This document shows, piece after piece, positions 7,008-13,341 of a stretch of 23,210 nt of DNA (the first letter of the stretch is position 1; every line of letters starts with the position of its first letter). This DNA comes from Anaerolineaceae bacterium UBA5838 (GTDB lineage Bacteria; Chloroflexota; Anaerolineae; Anaerolineales; Anaerolineaceae): the NCBI GenBank assembly GCA_002432795.1, contig DJGU01000007.1, positions 1 to 23,210 of the forward strand, written 5' to 3'. Below the pieces are notes generated by a model, which saw nothing but the letters and a program-made list of their open reading frames with translations, searched no databases and was not told the origin of the DNA. The position numbers and the translations under genes are program-made.

Positions 7008-7856
7008 ATGCAATCAAAATCGATCAAGACTTTATCTGCAATCCTGATAGTCCTTGTGCTATCAACGCTATCCTGTGAATTCTCATTTGACCTTGGTGGG
7101 GCAAAGGACCCGACCGCCACACCAGAGATACTTCAGGTTACCTCTGCGCCGTTAGAGCCCGTTACAGAGCCCACCCAGGAGCCTGCTGAACCTGCCGTTG
7201 TTCCTCCTACTTCCATTCCTCCCACAGAGGCTCCCGCTGCTACCGAGCCGACTCAGCCACCAGTTCCTACCGATGAGCCTGTTGCAGAGTCGCAGCCCTA
7301 CTACACTGAGGAGTTCGATTACGTGCCGGAAAACTGGTACTACGATGTCTTGGTTGGTAACGAAAATAAGGCGGATATATCAGTTGCTGACGGCAAGCTG
7401 ATTTTCACTATTGAAGATTATGACACTTATGCCTATGTGTTTTATGAGGATTACAGCTACACAGACGTCTATATCGAAGCTTCCACAGTCAATAGAGGCA
7501 GCAATGACAATATGGTGACGCTCGTCTGCCGTTACTCTGACACCGGTTTTTATGAAGTCAACATTACCAATGGCGGCCTTTACGATATCTATGCTTATGT
7601 TGAGACCATGGATATTGGATACGTACGGCTTTATAATGGTGGCTCCAGAAATATTAACATGGGTTTGAAAAGTAATACATTTGCGATGACCTGTGAGGGT
7701 AACGAGATCTCGCTCTATATCAATGGCGTCCTGGAACGTACAGTAGAAGACAACAAGTACAACATGCCAGAGGGTTTGATTGGGGTGGGTGTGTCCTCTT
7801 TTGATGCCACACCGGTCGTAGTCGCTTTTGATTATGTTTTCATCGATGTTCCCTAA
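7008..7856 (+). CDS. Lipoprotein with a probable lectin-like beta-sandwich domain
   Basis: The product is 282 residues from ATG at 7008. An earlier in-frame ATG at 6996 overlaps the TGGAG (6997-7001) that serves as Shine-Dalgarno for 7008, so 7008 is preferred. The N-terminus has a hydrophobic stretch ending STLSC, giving Cys23 as a probable lipid anchor; the position before Leu-Ser is Thr, so the lipobox is not ideal. Residues about 35-95 are a Pro/Thr/Glu spacer. Residues about 100-282 are beta-rich with many Tyr and Asp, including YYTEEFDYVPENWYY, VCRYSDTGFYEVNI and ISLYINGVLERTVEDN. This layout resembles the concanavalin-like fold of LamG or DUF1080 domains, used for sugar binding. It is probably an outward-facing carbohydrate-binding protein; ligand unknown. 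It is transcribed alone. Confidence 0.8.
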   Translation: MQSKSIKTLSAILIVLVLSTLSCEFSFDLGGAKDPTATPEILQVTSAPLEPVTEPTQEPAEPAVVPPTSIPPTEAPAATEPTQPPVPTDEPVAESQPYYTEEFDYVPENWYYDVLVGNENKADISVADGKLIFTIEDYDTYAYVFYEDYSYTDVYIEASTVNRGSNDNMVTLVCRYSDTGFYEVNITNGGLYDIYAYVETMDIGYVRLYNGGSRNINMGLKSNTFAMTCEGNEISLYINGVLERTVEDNKYNMPEGLIGVGVSSFDATPVVVAFDYVFIDVP

Positions 7857-7880
7857 GCTCTGAAACAACCTGATCATCCT

Positions 7881-7922
7881 TTAACTAAAAGGAGACCTTT
7901 TCAAAGGCCTCCTATTAGTTAA
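7881..7922. terminator. Bidirectional terminator hairpin between convergent genes
   Basis: A nearly continuous stem of about 19 pairs with two mismatches is formed by 7881-7899 and 7904-7922, with a 4-base loop. The outer part is A/T-rich and the inner part holds GGAG with CTCC. It lies between the lipoprotein gene ending at 7856 and the convergent GH13 gene ending at 7942. T-runs are short on both strands, so efficiency is uncertain. Confidence 0.65.
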
Positions 7923-7941
7923 CGATTTGATCGCGCCGGTC

Positions 7942-9615
7942 TCACTTGAAAGTTACCCGCCAACCGTCCTGATCGCAGCTGATCGCAACCAGGATTTGTT
8001 CCTCACCATCACTCAGGCTGAAAACAACCTTTTGCTTTTCAAGCTCCAGTGTGTGCCAGCGGGCTTGACTCAACCAGGAGTTCTGCCGCCGGAAAGCCGC
8101 CATTTCCCGGATCACCTTTGCGCTGTTGTGTTCTTTCTGCCCCTCCCAATTCATTGGCAGGCGGGCTTCGTCAAAACCCAGCGCGTTGTTGGCATGGATC
8201 GATTGCCGCTGTGAGAGTTCCTGCTCACTGCCGTAGTACACAATCGGCGGTCCTGGCATCAGGTAAAGCAGCCTCAGTGCGGCTTCCTGGGCGGAAATGG
8301 AACCCTGCGCGGTGAAGAAAAAGCGGTTCATGTCATGATTGTCGATGAAAGCAGGGCGCGAGAACTCGCGCGGGTAGGCAGCCCAATAATTTTCAAGATA
8401 CCCGGCCAAGTGGCTCAAAGACCAGTTCCCGGTGGCAAAGGTTTCACGCAGTGCCTGGCAGGTCAGGAAGTCGAGCGTGCCGTGCATGCTTCCGGCGAAA
8501 GTGATCTGCTCATCTGCCGTACCGACAACTTCGCCAAAAGTCCAGCAGTCTGGACTGATTTCCTGGCAGGCTCGCTGGAAGTCCACCCAAAACTCCCGCG
8601 CGGGTCCATTGGCAAAATCCAGGCGGTAGCCATCTGCCCCAAAGCGCAGCCAGTATCCCGCAAGCTCCAGCAGGTGCGCCCGTGCGGGGCTGCCCGGCTC
8701 GAGGTTGAGGCACGGCATCTCAGGGACGTCATAAAAGCTCTCATACTCCGGGAAGTTTTTCCACTTGAACCAGGCTTTCGTGCTTTCCTCTCCTGCCAGG
8801 GCTGCCTGAAAACGCGCGTGCTGGTTGGAGCAGTGGTTGGCGACAAAATCCAACAAAACGCGCAGCCCCTTCGCGTGTGCTGTATCCAGCAGTTCGCGCA
8901 GGTCAGCTTCTGTGCCCAGGCGCGGCTCAATGCTGAAATAGTCGCTGATGTCATACCCATGATGACTGGGGCTGGCAAAAATAGGCGAGAGCCAGATGGT
9001 GTTGAAGCCCAGATCCTTGATGGTGTCCAGCCTTTCGATCACGCCACGCAGAGTTCCCCCAAACGGCTTCGTCAGGTCTGTTGTTTGCAGCCATTTTCTT
9101 CCTTTACCCGGATTGAAACGATCCAGGAATACCTGGTAGACTATCGCTTGTTCGGACCAGGCTGGCGGCTGGTTTTGATGGGTAAATCTCAACTTGAAAA
9201 TTGTCGCTCCAGCTGCCTGGCCGGCTTGACTGTCCGCGAAGCACAGCTCCCCACCAGGCAGATTGGCATAAACCTGGTAGAGCAGCTCACTTCCTTCTTC
9301 CAGCGCCGGAAAGTCAAGCTGCCAGTCCCGCAGCCAGCCCCAGGTCAGTGTATCCCAGCGCCATTCCGCGGCTTCAAAACTTGTTTCCTGCCAGCTTTCT
9401 CCATTATTCAGGCTGTAACGCAGGGTCACTTGCTGAACTGGCAGATCGGAACTGCTGCTTGCTGTCAACCTGAAGGGCTCGTCCGGTTTGGGCAGCCAGG
9501 GAGATACCCGGCAGGCATGATGCAGACCCCGGTTATGGGTGATGTGATACAGGGAGCCTTTCGCAGGCTGATCAAGATCTCCGAAAAGATGGTCTGGATA
9601 AGGGTGAGTTGCCAA
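7942..9615 (-). CDS. GH13 alpha-amylase-family glycosidase, neopullulanase/cyclomaltodextrinase-like
   Basis: This 557-residue enzyme hydrolyses alpha-glucan bonds. Residues about 1-160 form a beta-rich N-terminal domain like those preceding neopullulanase-type enzymes. The TIM barrel begins at AIVYQVFLDRF and shows all GH13 landmarks: LLDFVANHC, GADGYRLDFA with nucleophile Asp333, WTFGEVVG with acid/base Glu362, and FIDNHDMNRF with Asp428. GHHGYD-type substrate contacts appear as SHHGYDISDY. No signal peptide is present, so it probably acts in the cytoplasm on imported maltodextrins or cyclodextrins. The start is TTG at 9615: an in-frame TAA lies 6 bases upstream, and AGAGG about 8 bases upstream serves as ribosome site. 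It is divergent from the sugar-dehydrogenase-like gene. Exact specificity is not determined. Confidence 0.94.
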   Translation of the reverse strand: MATHPYPDHLFGDLDQPAKGSLYHITHNRGLHHACRVSPWLPKPDEPFRLTASSSSDLPVQQVTLRYSLNNGESWQETSFEAAEWRWDTLTWGWLRDWQLDFPALEEGSELLYQVYANLPGGELCFADSQAGQAAGATIFKLRFTHQNQPPAWSEQAIVYQVFLDRFNPGKGRKWLQTTDLTKPFGGTLRGVIERLDTIKDLGFNTIWLSPIFASPSHHGYDISDYFSIEPRLGTEADLRELLDTAHAKGLRVLLDFVANHCSNQHARFQAALAGEESTKAWFKWKNFPEYESFYDVPEMPCLNLEPGSPARAHLLELAGYWLRFGADGYRLDFANGPAREFWVDFQRACQEISPDCWTFGEVVGTADEQITFAGSMHGTLDFLTCQALRETFATGNWSLSHLAGYLENYWAAYPREFSRPAFIDNHDMNRFFFTAQGSISAQEAALRLLYLMPGPPIVYYGSEQELSQRQSIHANNALGFDEARLPMNWEGQKEHNSAKVIREMAAFRRQNSWLSQARWHTLELEKQKVVFSLSDGEEQILVAISCDQDGWRVTFK

Positions 9616-9718
9616 GCTTTACCTCTTTATGAGTTAGTAAAAAAATTCTAAGCTATTCCGGCAAAAATTGAAAGTCTGCCAGGCACCAAGGTTCTACCCT
9701 TAGTTGTCAGGCATAAGT

Positions 9719-9743
9719 GGAGGTTGTTATGATTCTTGCATGA
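9719..9743 (+). other. Four-codon leader ORF overlapping the next start codon
   Basis: GGAGG (9719-9723) is followed after five bases by ATG (9729), which opens a frame of only four codons (Met-Ile-Leu-Ala) and stops at TGA 9741-9743. That stop overlaps the ATG at 9740 of the lipoprotein gene in an ATGA junction. The Shine-Dalgarno is ideally spaced for the mini-ORF but 16 bases from the main ATG. The lipoprotein may therefore be translated by termination-reinitiation. Confidence 0.45.
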
Positions 9744-10942
9744 AACCTATAAAATTACTTGCCCTCGGATTTTTGTTTTTGATCGCGCTTGCTGCCTGTG
9801 CTGGCGATCCCAGCCCATCTCCGGTTGTACCCACCTCCGAAGATCCAACTCCTCCGCCATCAAGCCCTGCAACCCCAAAGCAACCTGAGATCACTGAATC
9901 CCAAGAGATGACATCTACACCCGTTCCCACCACTGTACGCGCGCCGCTGAGCGGACCCCTGGCTGAAGTCGTAGCGTCGGGCCTGGACACTCCCTGGGAA
10001 ATAGTTTTCCTTCCCGGAGGTGAATTGCTTGTCACCGAACGCCCTGGAACATTGGTGTTGATCGGAAGGACAGCCACGCGCATCCAGGTTCCTGGCGTTA
10101 AGCAGCAGGGGGAGGGCGGGCTGTTGGGCTTGGCGCTCGACCCTGATTACGCGGTAAATCACCAGATTTATATCTATCTCACCTCGCTCGAGAATGGACA
10201 GTTGGTCAACCGGGTGGAACGTTATGTCTTTAAGGAGGATTCGCTTTCAGACCGTAAAGTGATTTTCGAAGGCATTCCCGGCGCCAGCAATCATGATGGA
10301 GGTCGCATCGAGTTCGGTCCGGACGGTCACCTCTACATAACCACCGGCGATGCTCAAAATCCTGCTTTCGCGCAGGATTACACTGCTTTGCAGGGAAAAA
10401 TTCTGCGGCTTACCAGAGAGGGTGAGGTTCCGGAAGGGAATCCGTTCCCGTCTGCGGTATGGTCTTATGGGCATCGCAACCCCCAGGGGTTGGCATGGGA
10501 TGCGGAAGGGCGCTTATGGTCCACTGAGCACGGGCCGAGCGGTTTGGGTTCCGGCTATGACGAGCTCAACCTCATCGCACCCGGTGCTAATTACGGCTGG
10601 CCTGAAATCCAAGGCGAACAGGAGTTGGAGGGCATGGTTAACCCGGTCATTCAATCTGGCAGCAGCGTCACCTGGGCACCCGGAGATGTGGAGTATCTGG
10701 ATGGCAAGCTCTTTTTCACCGGTCTGCGCGGCTCTGCGCTTTACGTAGTCAGTCTTGATGGCGAAAGGGTAACCGGTTTCGACACCTTCTTTTCGGGTGA
10801 GTACGGCCGGTTGCGGGCAATCCGCCTGGGACCTGATGGCTATCTTTACATATCCACCAGCAACCGTGATGGACGCGGGAATCCAGACATCAATGATGAC
10901 CTGATTTTGCGAGTCAACCCTAACTTGCTGATCACGCCTTAG
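9740..10942 (+). CDS. Glucose/sorbosone dehydrogenase-like beta-propeller lipoprotein
   Basis: The product is 400 residues from ATG at 9740; the frame is open back to TTG at 9704, but the extra residues are not signal-like. MKPIKLLALGFLFLIALAAC is a classic lipoprotein signal with Cys20. A Pro/Ser/Thr spacer follows to about residue 70. The remainder fits the GSDH family of PQQ-dependent sugar dehydrogenases: LDTPWEIVFLPGGELLVTER, GEGGLLGLALDPDY, NHDGGRIEFGPDGHLYITTG, YGHRNPQGLAWD, TEHGP, and DELNLIAPGANYGWPEIQG. Conserved histidines in NHDGG, GHRNP and TEHGP correspond to the family's active-site region. Many such proteins are called sugar dehydrogenases by homology only. It should face outward on the cell surface. 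A mini-ORF just upstream may couple its translation. Confidence 0.9.
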   Translation: MKPIKLLALGFLFLIALAACAGDPSPSPVVPTSEDPTPPPSSPATPKQPEITESQEMTSTPVPTTVRAPLSGPLAEVVASGLDTPWEIVFLPGGELLVTERPGTLVLIGRTATRIQVPGVKQQGEGGLLGLALDPDYAVNHQIYIYLTSLENGQLVNRVERYVFKEDSLSDRKVIFEGIPGASNHDGGRIEFGPDGHLYITTGDAQNPAFAQDYTALQGKILRLTREGEVPEGNPFPSAVWSYGHRNPQGLAWDAEGRLWSTEHGPSGLGSGYDELNLIAPGANYGWPEIQGEQELEGMVNPVIQSGSSVTWAPGDVEYLDGKLFFTGLRGSALYVVSLDGERVTGFDTFFSGEYGRLRAIRLGPDGYLYISTSNRDGRGNPDINDDLILRVNPNLLITP

Positions 10943-10991
10943 CCGACCTCAGGTTCTGCGCCATTCTTACGCAGATCTCGCTAAAATATTA

Positions 10992-11072
10992 GTGGGAAGA
11001 TCCCCGCAATTTAAGTTCAAAACGATCCTTTACTTGGCGCAAACACGGAAAGGTATGGTTAGATCCTCCCAC
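10992..11072 (+). repeat. Spaced inverted repeat upstream of the CDGSH gene
   Basis: GTGGGAAGATC (10992-11002) and GATCCTCCCAC (11062-11072) are inverted copies with one mismatch in 11, separated by 59 bases. The right arm ends 20 bases before the TATAAT box at 11093. It could be a looped operator, or chance. The rest of the 176-base gap between genes shows only a 6-pair hairpin at 10955-10975. Confidence 0.3.
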
Positions 11073-11092
11073 GTACAAAAAATGCGATACTG

Positions 11093-11098
11093 TATAAT
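11093..11098 (+). promoter_or_regulatory. Consensus -10 box for the CDGSH gene
   Basis: A perfect TATAAT predicts a transcript start near 11105. GGAGG at 11109-11113 then lies five bases before ATG 11119, leaving a leader of only about 14 bases. No convincing -35 box is present at 16-18 bases. Confidence 0.55.
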
Positions 11099-11118
11099 TA
11101 AAGTGCCTGGAGGTAGAA

Positions 11119-11856
11119 ATGTCCGAGAGCCAACCCGATCCCACCCAAAAAATCACGATTAAGAAGAATGGACCTTATAAGGTGGTGGGCAAAGTTCCTT
11201 TCATCAAACTCACACAGGTGTGTTCCGAGTTTGGTGAGCCGCTCGAATGGGAATTCCTGGGCGACCAAACTCCCGGGAGTGACTCGTACCTCCTTTGCCG
11301 CTGCGGCAAGTCTGCCACTTACCCTTTCTGTGATGGCAGCCATATCGATGGCTTCGACGGGACTGAAACTGCCCGCACCGACCGTGCTTCGCTGCGTGTT
11401 TTCACCTATCGCGGGCCGGGCCTTACAGTAAAAAAGGATTCTTCTCTGTGTATGCAGTCAGGCTTCTGCATTTTGCGCGACACATCCGTTTCAGAACTTA
11501 CTTATGGCTCCATCGATCCTGCCAAACGCGACCGTGCCATCAAAATGGTGCATGACTGCCCTTCAAATTCGCTTACCTGCCGCCTGCCGCAAGACCCCGA
11601 ACATGATCTTGAACCCGATCTTCCGATGCAGATCGCTGAGACAATTGAAATCACCTCCTACGGTCCGATCCGGGCACCCCTGTTTGTTATGGGTTATCTG
11701 CCAATCGAGCGCTCGGACGGCGTGCCCTTCCTGCCCCTCAACCGCGTCTCCCTCTGCACATGCGGTCAGTCGCGCAACAAACCCCTCTGCGACGGCACCC
11801 ACCGCCTGACGCAGGAAGCCGCTCTGCGCCGTCAGGCGCGCCAAAACAAACAGTAG
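11119..11856 (+). CDS. Iron-sulfur protein with two CDGSH motifs flanking a divergent 4Fe-4S domain
   Basis: The 245-residue cytoplasmic protein carries three predicted clusters. A first CDGSH (mitoNEET-like, 2Fe-2S) motif has Cys60, Cys62, Cys71 and His75 in CRCGKSATYPFCDGSH. A central Fer4_19-type segment has Cys111, Cys117, Cys147 (in HDCPSNSL) and Cys154. A second CDGSH motif has Cys213, Cys215, Cys224 and His228 in CTCGQSRNKPLCDGTH. CDGSH clusters with three Cys and one His ligand are redox active and can transfer iron-sulfur clusters. The combination suggests an electron-transfer or iron-storage role; partner unknown. GGAGG at 11109-11113 sets the start. The next gene starts 2 bases after the stop, so an unknown 131-residue protein is probably co-translated. 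Domain calls are firm, function is open. Confidence 0.9.
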   Translation: MSESQPDPTQKITIKKNGPYKVVGKVPFIKLTQVCSEFGEPLEWEFLGDQTPGSDSYLLCRCGKSATYPFCDGSHIDGFDGTETARTDRASLRVFTYRGPGLTVKKDSSLCMQSGFCILRDTSVSELTYGSIDPAKRDRAIKMVHDCPSNSLTCRLPQDPEHDLEPDLPMQIAETIEITSYGPIRAPLFVMGYLPIERSDGVPFLPLNRVSLCTCGQSRNKPLCDGTHRLTQEAALRRQARQNKQ

Positions 11857-11858
11857 TC

Positions 11859-12254
11859 ATGGGCTACCTCGAGAATGTCCGCCGCAAACGCACCTATGCT
11901 ATCTTCGCCTTCTGGATTGACGAGACTTTTATGTTCAACTCCATGGAGGATTTCAAAGCCTATCAGTTCCTGATCCGTGAACCTGATAAAGCCAACTGGA
12001 GTCTCTCGCTGCTGGCTTTTACGGATCCAGCTCAAGTCTTGAACCCGATGCAAGCTGCGGCAGTGGCCAACCACAAGATGATCTTTGAAAAACGCGGAAA
12101 AAATAAGACTCCGGAATTGATCCAATCCTACGTTATCGGGCTTATTCAGGATTATTTAATGCGCGGTCCTCACCGCGATCATTTTCTGCGAGCATCCTCG
12201 CTTAGCCTGCGGTTTGCAGACCAAGTCCCTCTTGCACTAACAGTCAGAAGTTAA
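11859..12254 (+). CDS. Unknown 131-residue protein coupled to the CDGSH gene
   Basis: No family is recognised. The frame is open from inside the upstream gene, but the ATG at 11859, two bases after that gene's stop codon, is the natural start, giving MGYLENVRRKRTYAIFAFW. No Shine-Dalgarno is visible, which fits translational coupling. The protein is soluble, with aromatic-rich beta-like segments in the first 60 residues (YAIFAFWIDETFMFNSMEDF, WSLSLLAF). A helical, basic second half contains ELIQSYVIGLIQDYLMRGPH. It has no cysteine, so it does not itself hold an iron-sulfur cluster of the usual kind. It may be a partner of the CDGSH protein; this is inferred from position only. Confidence 0.65.
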   Translation: MGYLENVRRKRTYAIFAFWIDETFMFNSMEDFKAYQFLIREPDKANWSLSLLAFTDPAQVLNPMQAAAVANHKMIFEKRGKNKTPELIQSYVIGLIQDYLMRGPHRDHFLRASSLSLRFADQVPLALTVRS

Positions 12255-12310
12255 AAACGACATCTTCCATAAGAACTTTCTTAACTTTCTGAGAAGGCTT
12301 AGACTCAATC

Positions 12311-12339
12311 TTGATAATTGCTTAATAATCAGCGATACT
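12311..12339 (+). promoter_or_regulatory. Promoter of the FMN reductase gene
   Basis: TTGATA (12311-12316) and GATACT (12334-12339) are spaced by 17 bases, matching five and four of six consensus positions. The predicted transcript start is near 12346, and GGAG at 12357-12360 lies seven bases before ATG 12368. This is the best -35/-10 pair in the window. Confidence 0.6.
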
Positions 12340-12367
12340 AACTTACAACATTACATGGAGATGAAAT

Positions 12368-12916
12368 ATGAGTAAGAAAATCGCAATCATTAGCGGGAGC
12401 ATCCGCAAAGAAGGTTACAGCACGCAACTCGCAAAAGCTGTGCAGCCGCTTTTCCCTGAAGGCTACGAGACAGAAATTGTAGAAATTGGTCATTTACCGC
12501 TTTACAACCAGGATTTTGATGCCGAAACGCAGCCTGAGTCCTACACTGCCTTTCGGAAGAAAATGGGCGAGAAAGATGCTGTGCTTTTCATTACTCCAGA
12601 GCACAACCGCACCATACCCGCGGCTTTGAAAAATGCGCTGGATGTCGGCTCGCGCCCATACGGACAGTCTGTCTGGGATGGCAAGCCTGCCGCGATTATC
12701 AGTAACTCCCCTGGTCTGCTGGGCGCGTTTGGCGCAAACCATCATTTGCGCCAGGTGTTGACATTTTTGAATATGCCCATCCTGCAGCAACCTGAAGCTT
12801 ACCTTTCAAGAATTAACGAATTACTTGATGGTGATGGGGGCTTTAAATCTGAAAACACTCTAAAGTTTGCACAATCCTTCGTAGACGCATTCCTTGAGCA
12901 TATAGACCGTTACTGA
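12368..12916 (+). CDS. NAD(P)H-dependent FMN reductase
   Basis: This 182-residue flavodoxin-fold enzyme reduces FMN, quinones or similar acceptors with NAD(P)H. It opens with the FMN phosphate-binding motif IAIISGSIRKEGYSTQLA (residues 4-21). It also has the family motif FITPEHNRTIPAALKNALD, near 75-93, where most members have a P-E-Y-N version, so His replaces Tyr here. GKPAAIISNSPGLLGAFGAN follows. The layout matches the ChrR/YieF-type reductases used in oxidative-stress defence. GGAG seven bases upstream supports the start. It has its own promoter, and a pair of REP-like palindromes follows the stop. The acceptor is not predictable from sequence. Confidence 0.92.
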   Translation: MSKKIAIISGSIRKEGYSTQLAKAVQPLFPEGYETEIVEIGHLPLYNQDFDAETQPESYTAFRKKMGEKDAVLFITPEHNRTIPAALKNALDVGSRPYGQSVWDGKPAAIISNSPGLLGAFGANHHLRQVLTFLNMPILQQPEAYLSRINELLDGDGGFKSENTLKFAQSFVDAFLEHIDRY

Positions 12917-12930
12917 GTTGATCGATTAAG

Positions 12931-12992
12931 TGCCGGGTTGGAAAACGCAACCCGGTCTTAACGGTAGGCCGGATTGCGCATTTCAATCCGGC
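12931..12992. repeat. Inverted pair of GTAG-headed REP-like palindromes
   Basis: Two hairpins face each other. CCGGGTTG (12933-12940) pairs with CAACCCGG (12948-12955) around 7 bases, and read on the minus strand it matches family A of the 22.5-kb array, though with a decayed GTAG head. GTAGG at 12964-12968 then leads a plus-strand copy, GCCGGATTG (12968-12976) with CAATCCGGC (12984-12992), also with a 7-base loop. The two stems differ at matching positions so pairing is kept. The layout resembles paired REP units (BIME). Confidence 0.75.
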
Positions 12993-13009
12993 TCTTTAAA
13001 TTATCATTC

Positions 13010-13028
13010 GGGTGGTGTTTCACAACCC
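13010..13028. repeat. Short hairpin, possibly a decayed palindrome
   Basis: GGGTGGTG (13010-13017) and CACAACCC (13021-13028) pair with one mismatch around three bases. The arms resemble the CGGGTTG core of the neighbouring family A elements, so this may be a third, decayed copy. Confidence 0.35.
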
Positions 13029-13044
13029 AGCCCAGGTCTTAAGA

Positions 13045-13050
13045 TAAAAT
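13045..13050 (+). promoter_or_regulatory. -10 box directly before a GTG start
   Basis: TAAAAT ends seven bases before GTG 13058, so the transcript would start at or one base before the start codon. No Shine-Dalgarno is present. The same spacing occurs at 13327-13335 and 16061-16069. Confidence 0.4.
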
Positions 13051-13057
13051 CAAAGTC

Positions 13058-13291
13058 GTGAATCACGAGATTGTTCTCAACAAGCAGCAGGCTCAACAGG
13101 TAATCAGCATTTTTTTGGAAGCAGGCGTTTCTATAAGCGCAGGATTGACCAAGGCGCTGGCAAAAACATTAAGAGCTTACGCAACCTGGCAAGGGTTAAA
13201 CAGCATCGTGATCGATTGGGCGGATTCTGAAGCACTGCGCCAGGGGTTAACGGCTCGCCTGGCGGATGGGCAAACACCCGGCTCAAAATGA
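13058..13291 (+). CDS. Small protein of unknown function, 77 residues
   Basis: The frame from GTG 13058 encodes MNHEIVLNKQQAQQVISIFL and continues through a helical stretch with Ala, Leu and Gln to a charged C-terminus. No signal peptide, cysteine or metal motif is visible, and no family is recognised. Codon use resembles neighbouring genes (many CTG, GCG, CAG, GAT), which supports a real gene despite its length. A -10 box ends seven bases upstream, so it may be leaderless. It lies 50 bases before the M23 peptidase gene, which has its own promoter. Confidence 0.55.
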   Translation: MNHEIVLNKQQAQQVISIFLEAGVSISAGLTKALAKTLRAYATWQGLNSIVIDWADSEALRQGLTARLADGQTPGSK

Positions 13292-13326
13292 AGCCTTATT
13301 CAAGACAGACGGGCTTATAGGACTCG

Positions 13327-13335
13327 TGATATCAT
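13327..13335 (+). promoter_or_regulatory. Extended -10 promoter of the M23 peptidase gene, leaderless
   Basis: TGA followed by TATCAT forms an extended -10 element ending six bases before ATG 13342. The standard seven-base step to the transcript start lands on the A of ATG. The sequence between them, CTTGGC, is not a good Shine-Dalgarno at that distance. Confidence 0.5.
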
Positions 13336-13341
13336 CTTGGC

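Noticed and set aside
8335..9651. 438-codon open frame antisense to the GH13 gene
   Set aside because: The opposite strand holds all GH13 catalytic motifs in order. The antisense frame has no recognisable domain and is open because of codon bias in the real gene.
9668..9700. TTGAAA with a following -10 for the dehydrogenase-like gene
   Set aside because: No hexamer close to TATAAT lies 16-18 bases downstream; the best candidate, TACCCT, is 21 bases away.
9704..9739. TTG at 9704 as start of the dehydrogenase-like lipoprotein
   Set aside because: It would add 12 residues, including two cysteines, before a complete lipoprotein signal, and no ribosome site precedes it.
10955..10975. Hairpin after the dehydrogenase-like gene as a terminator
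   Set aside because: The stem has only six pairs (TCTGCG/CGCAGA) with a 9-base loop and no T-run.
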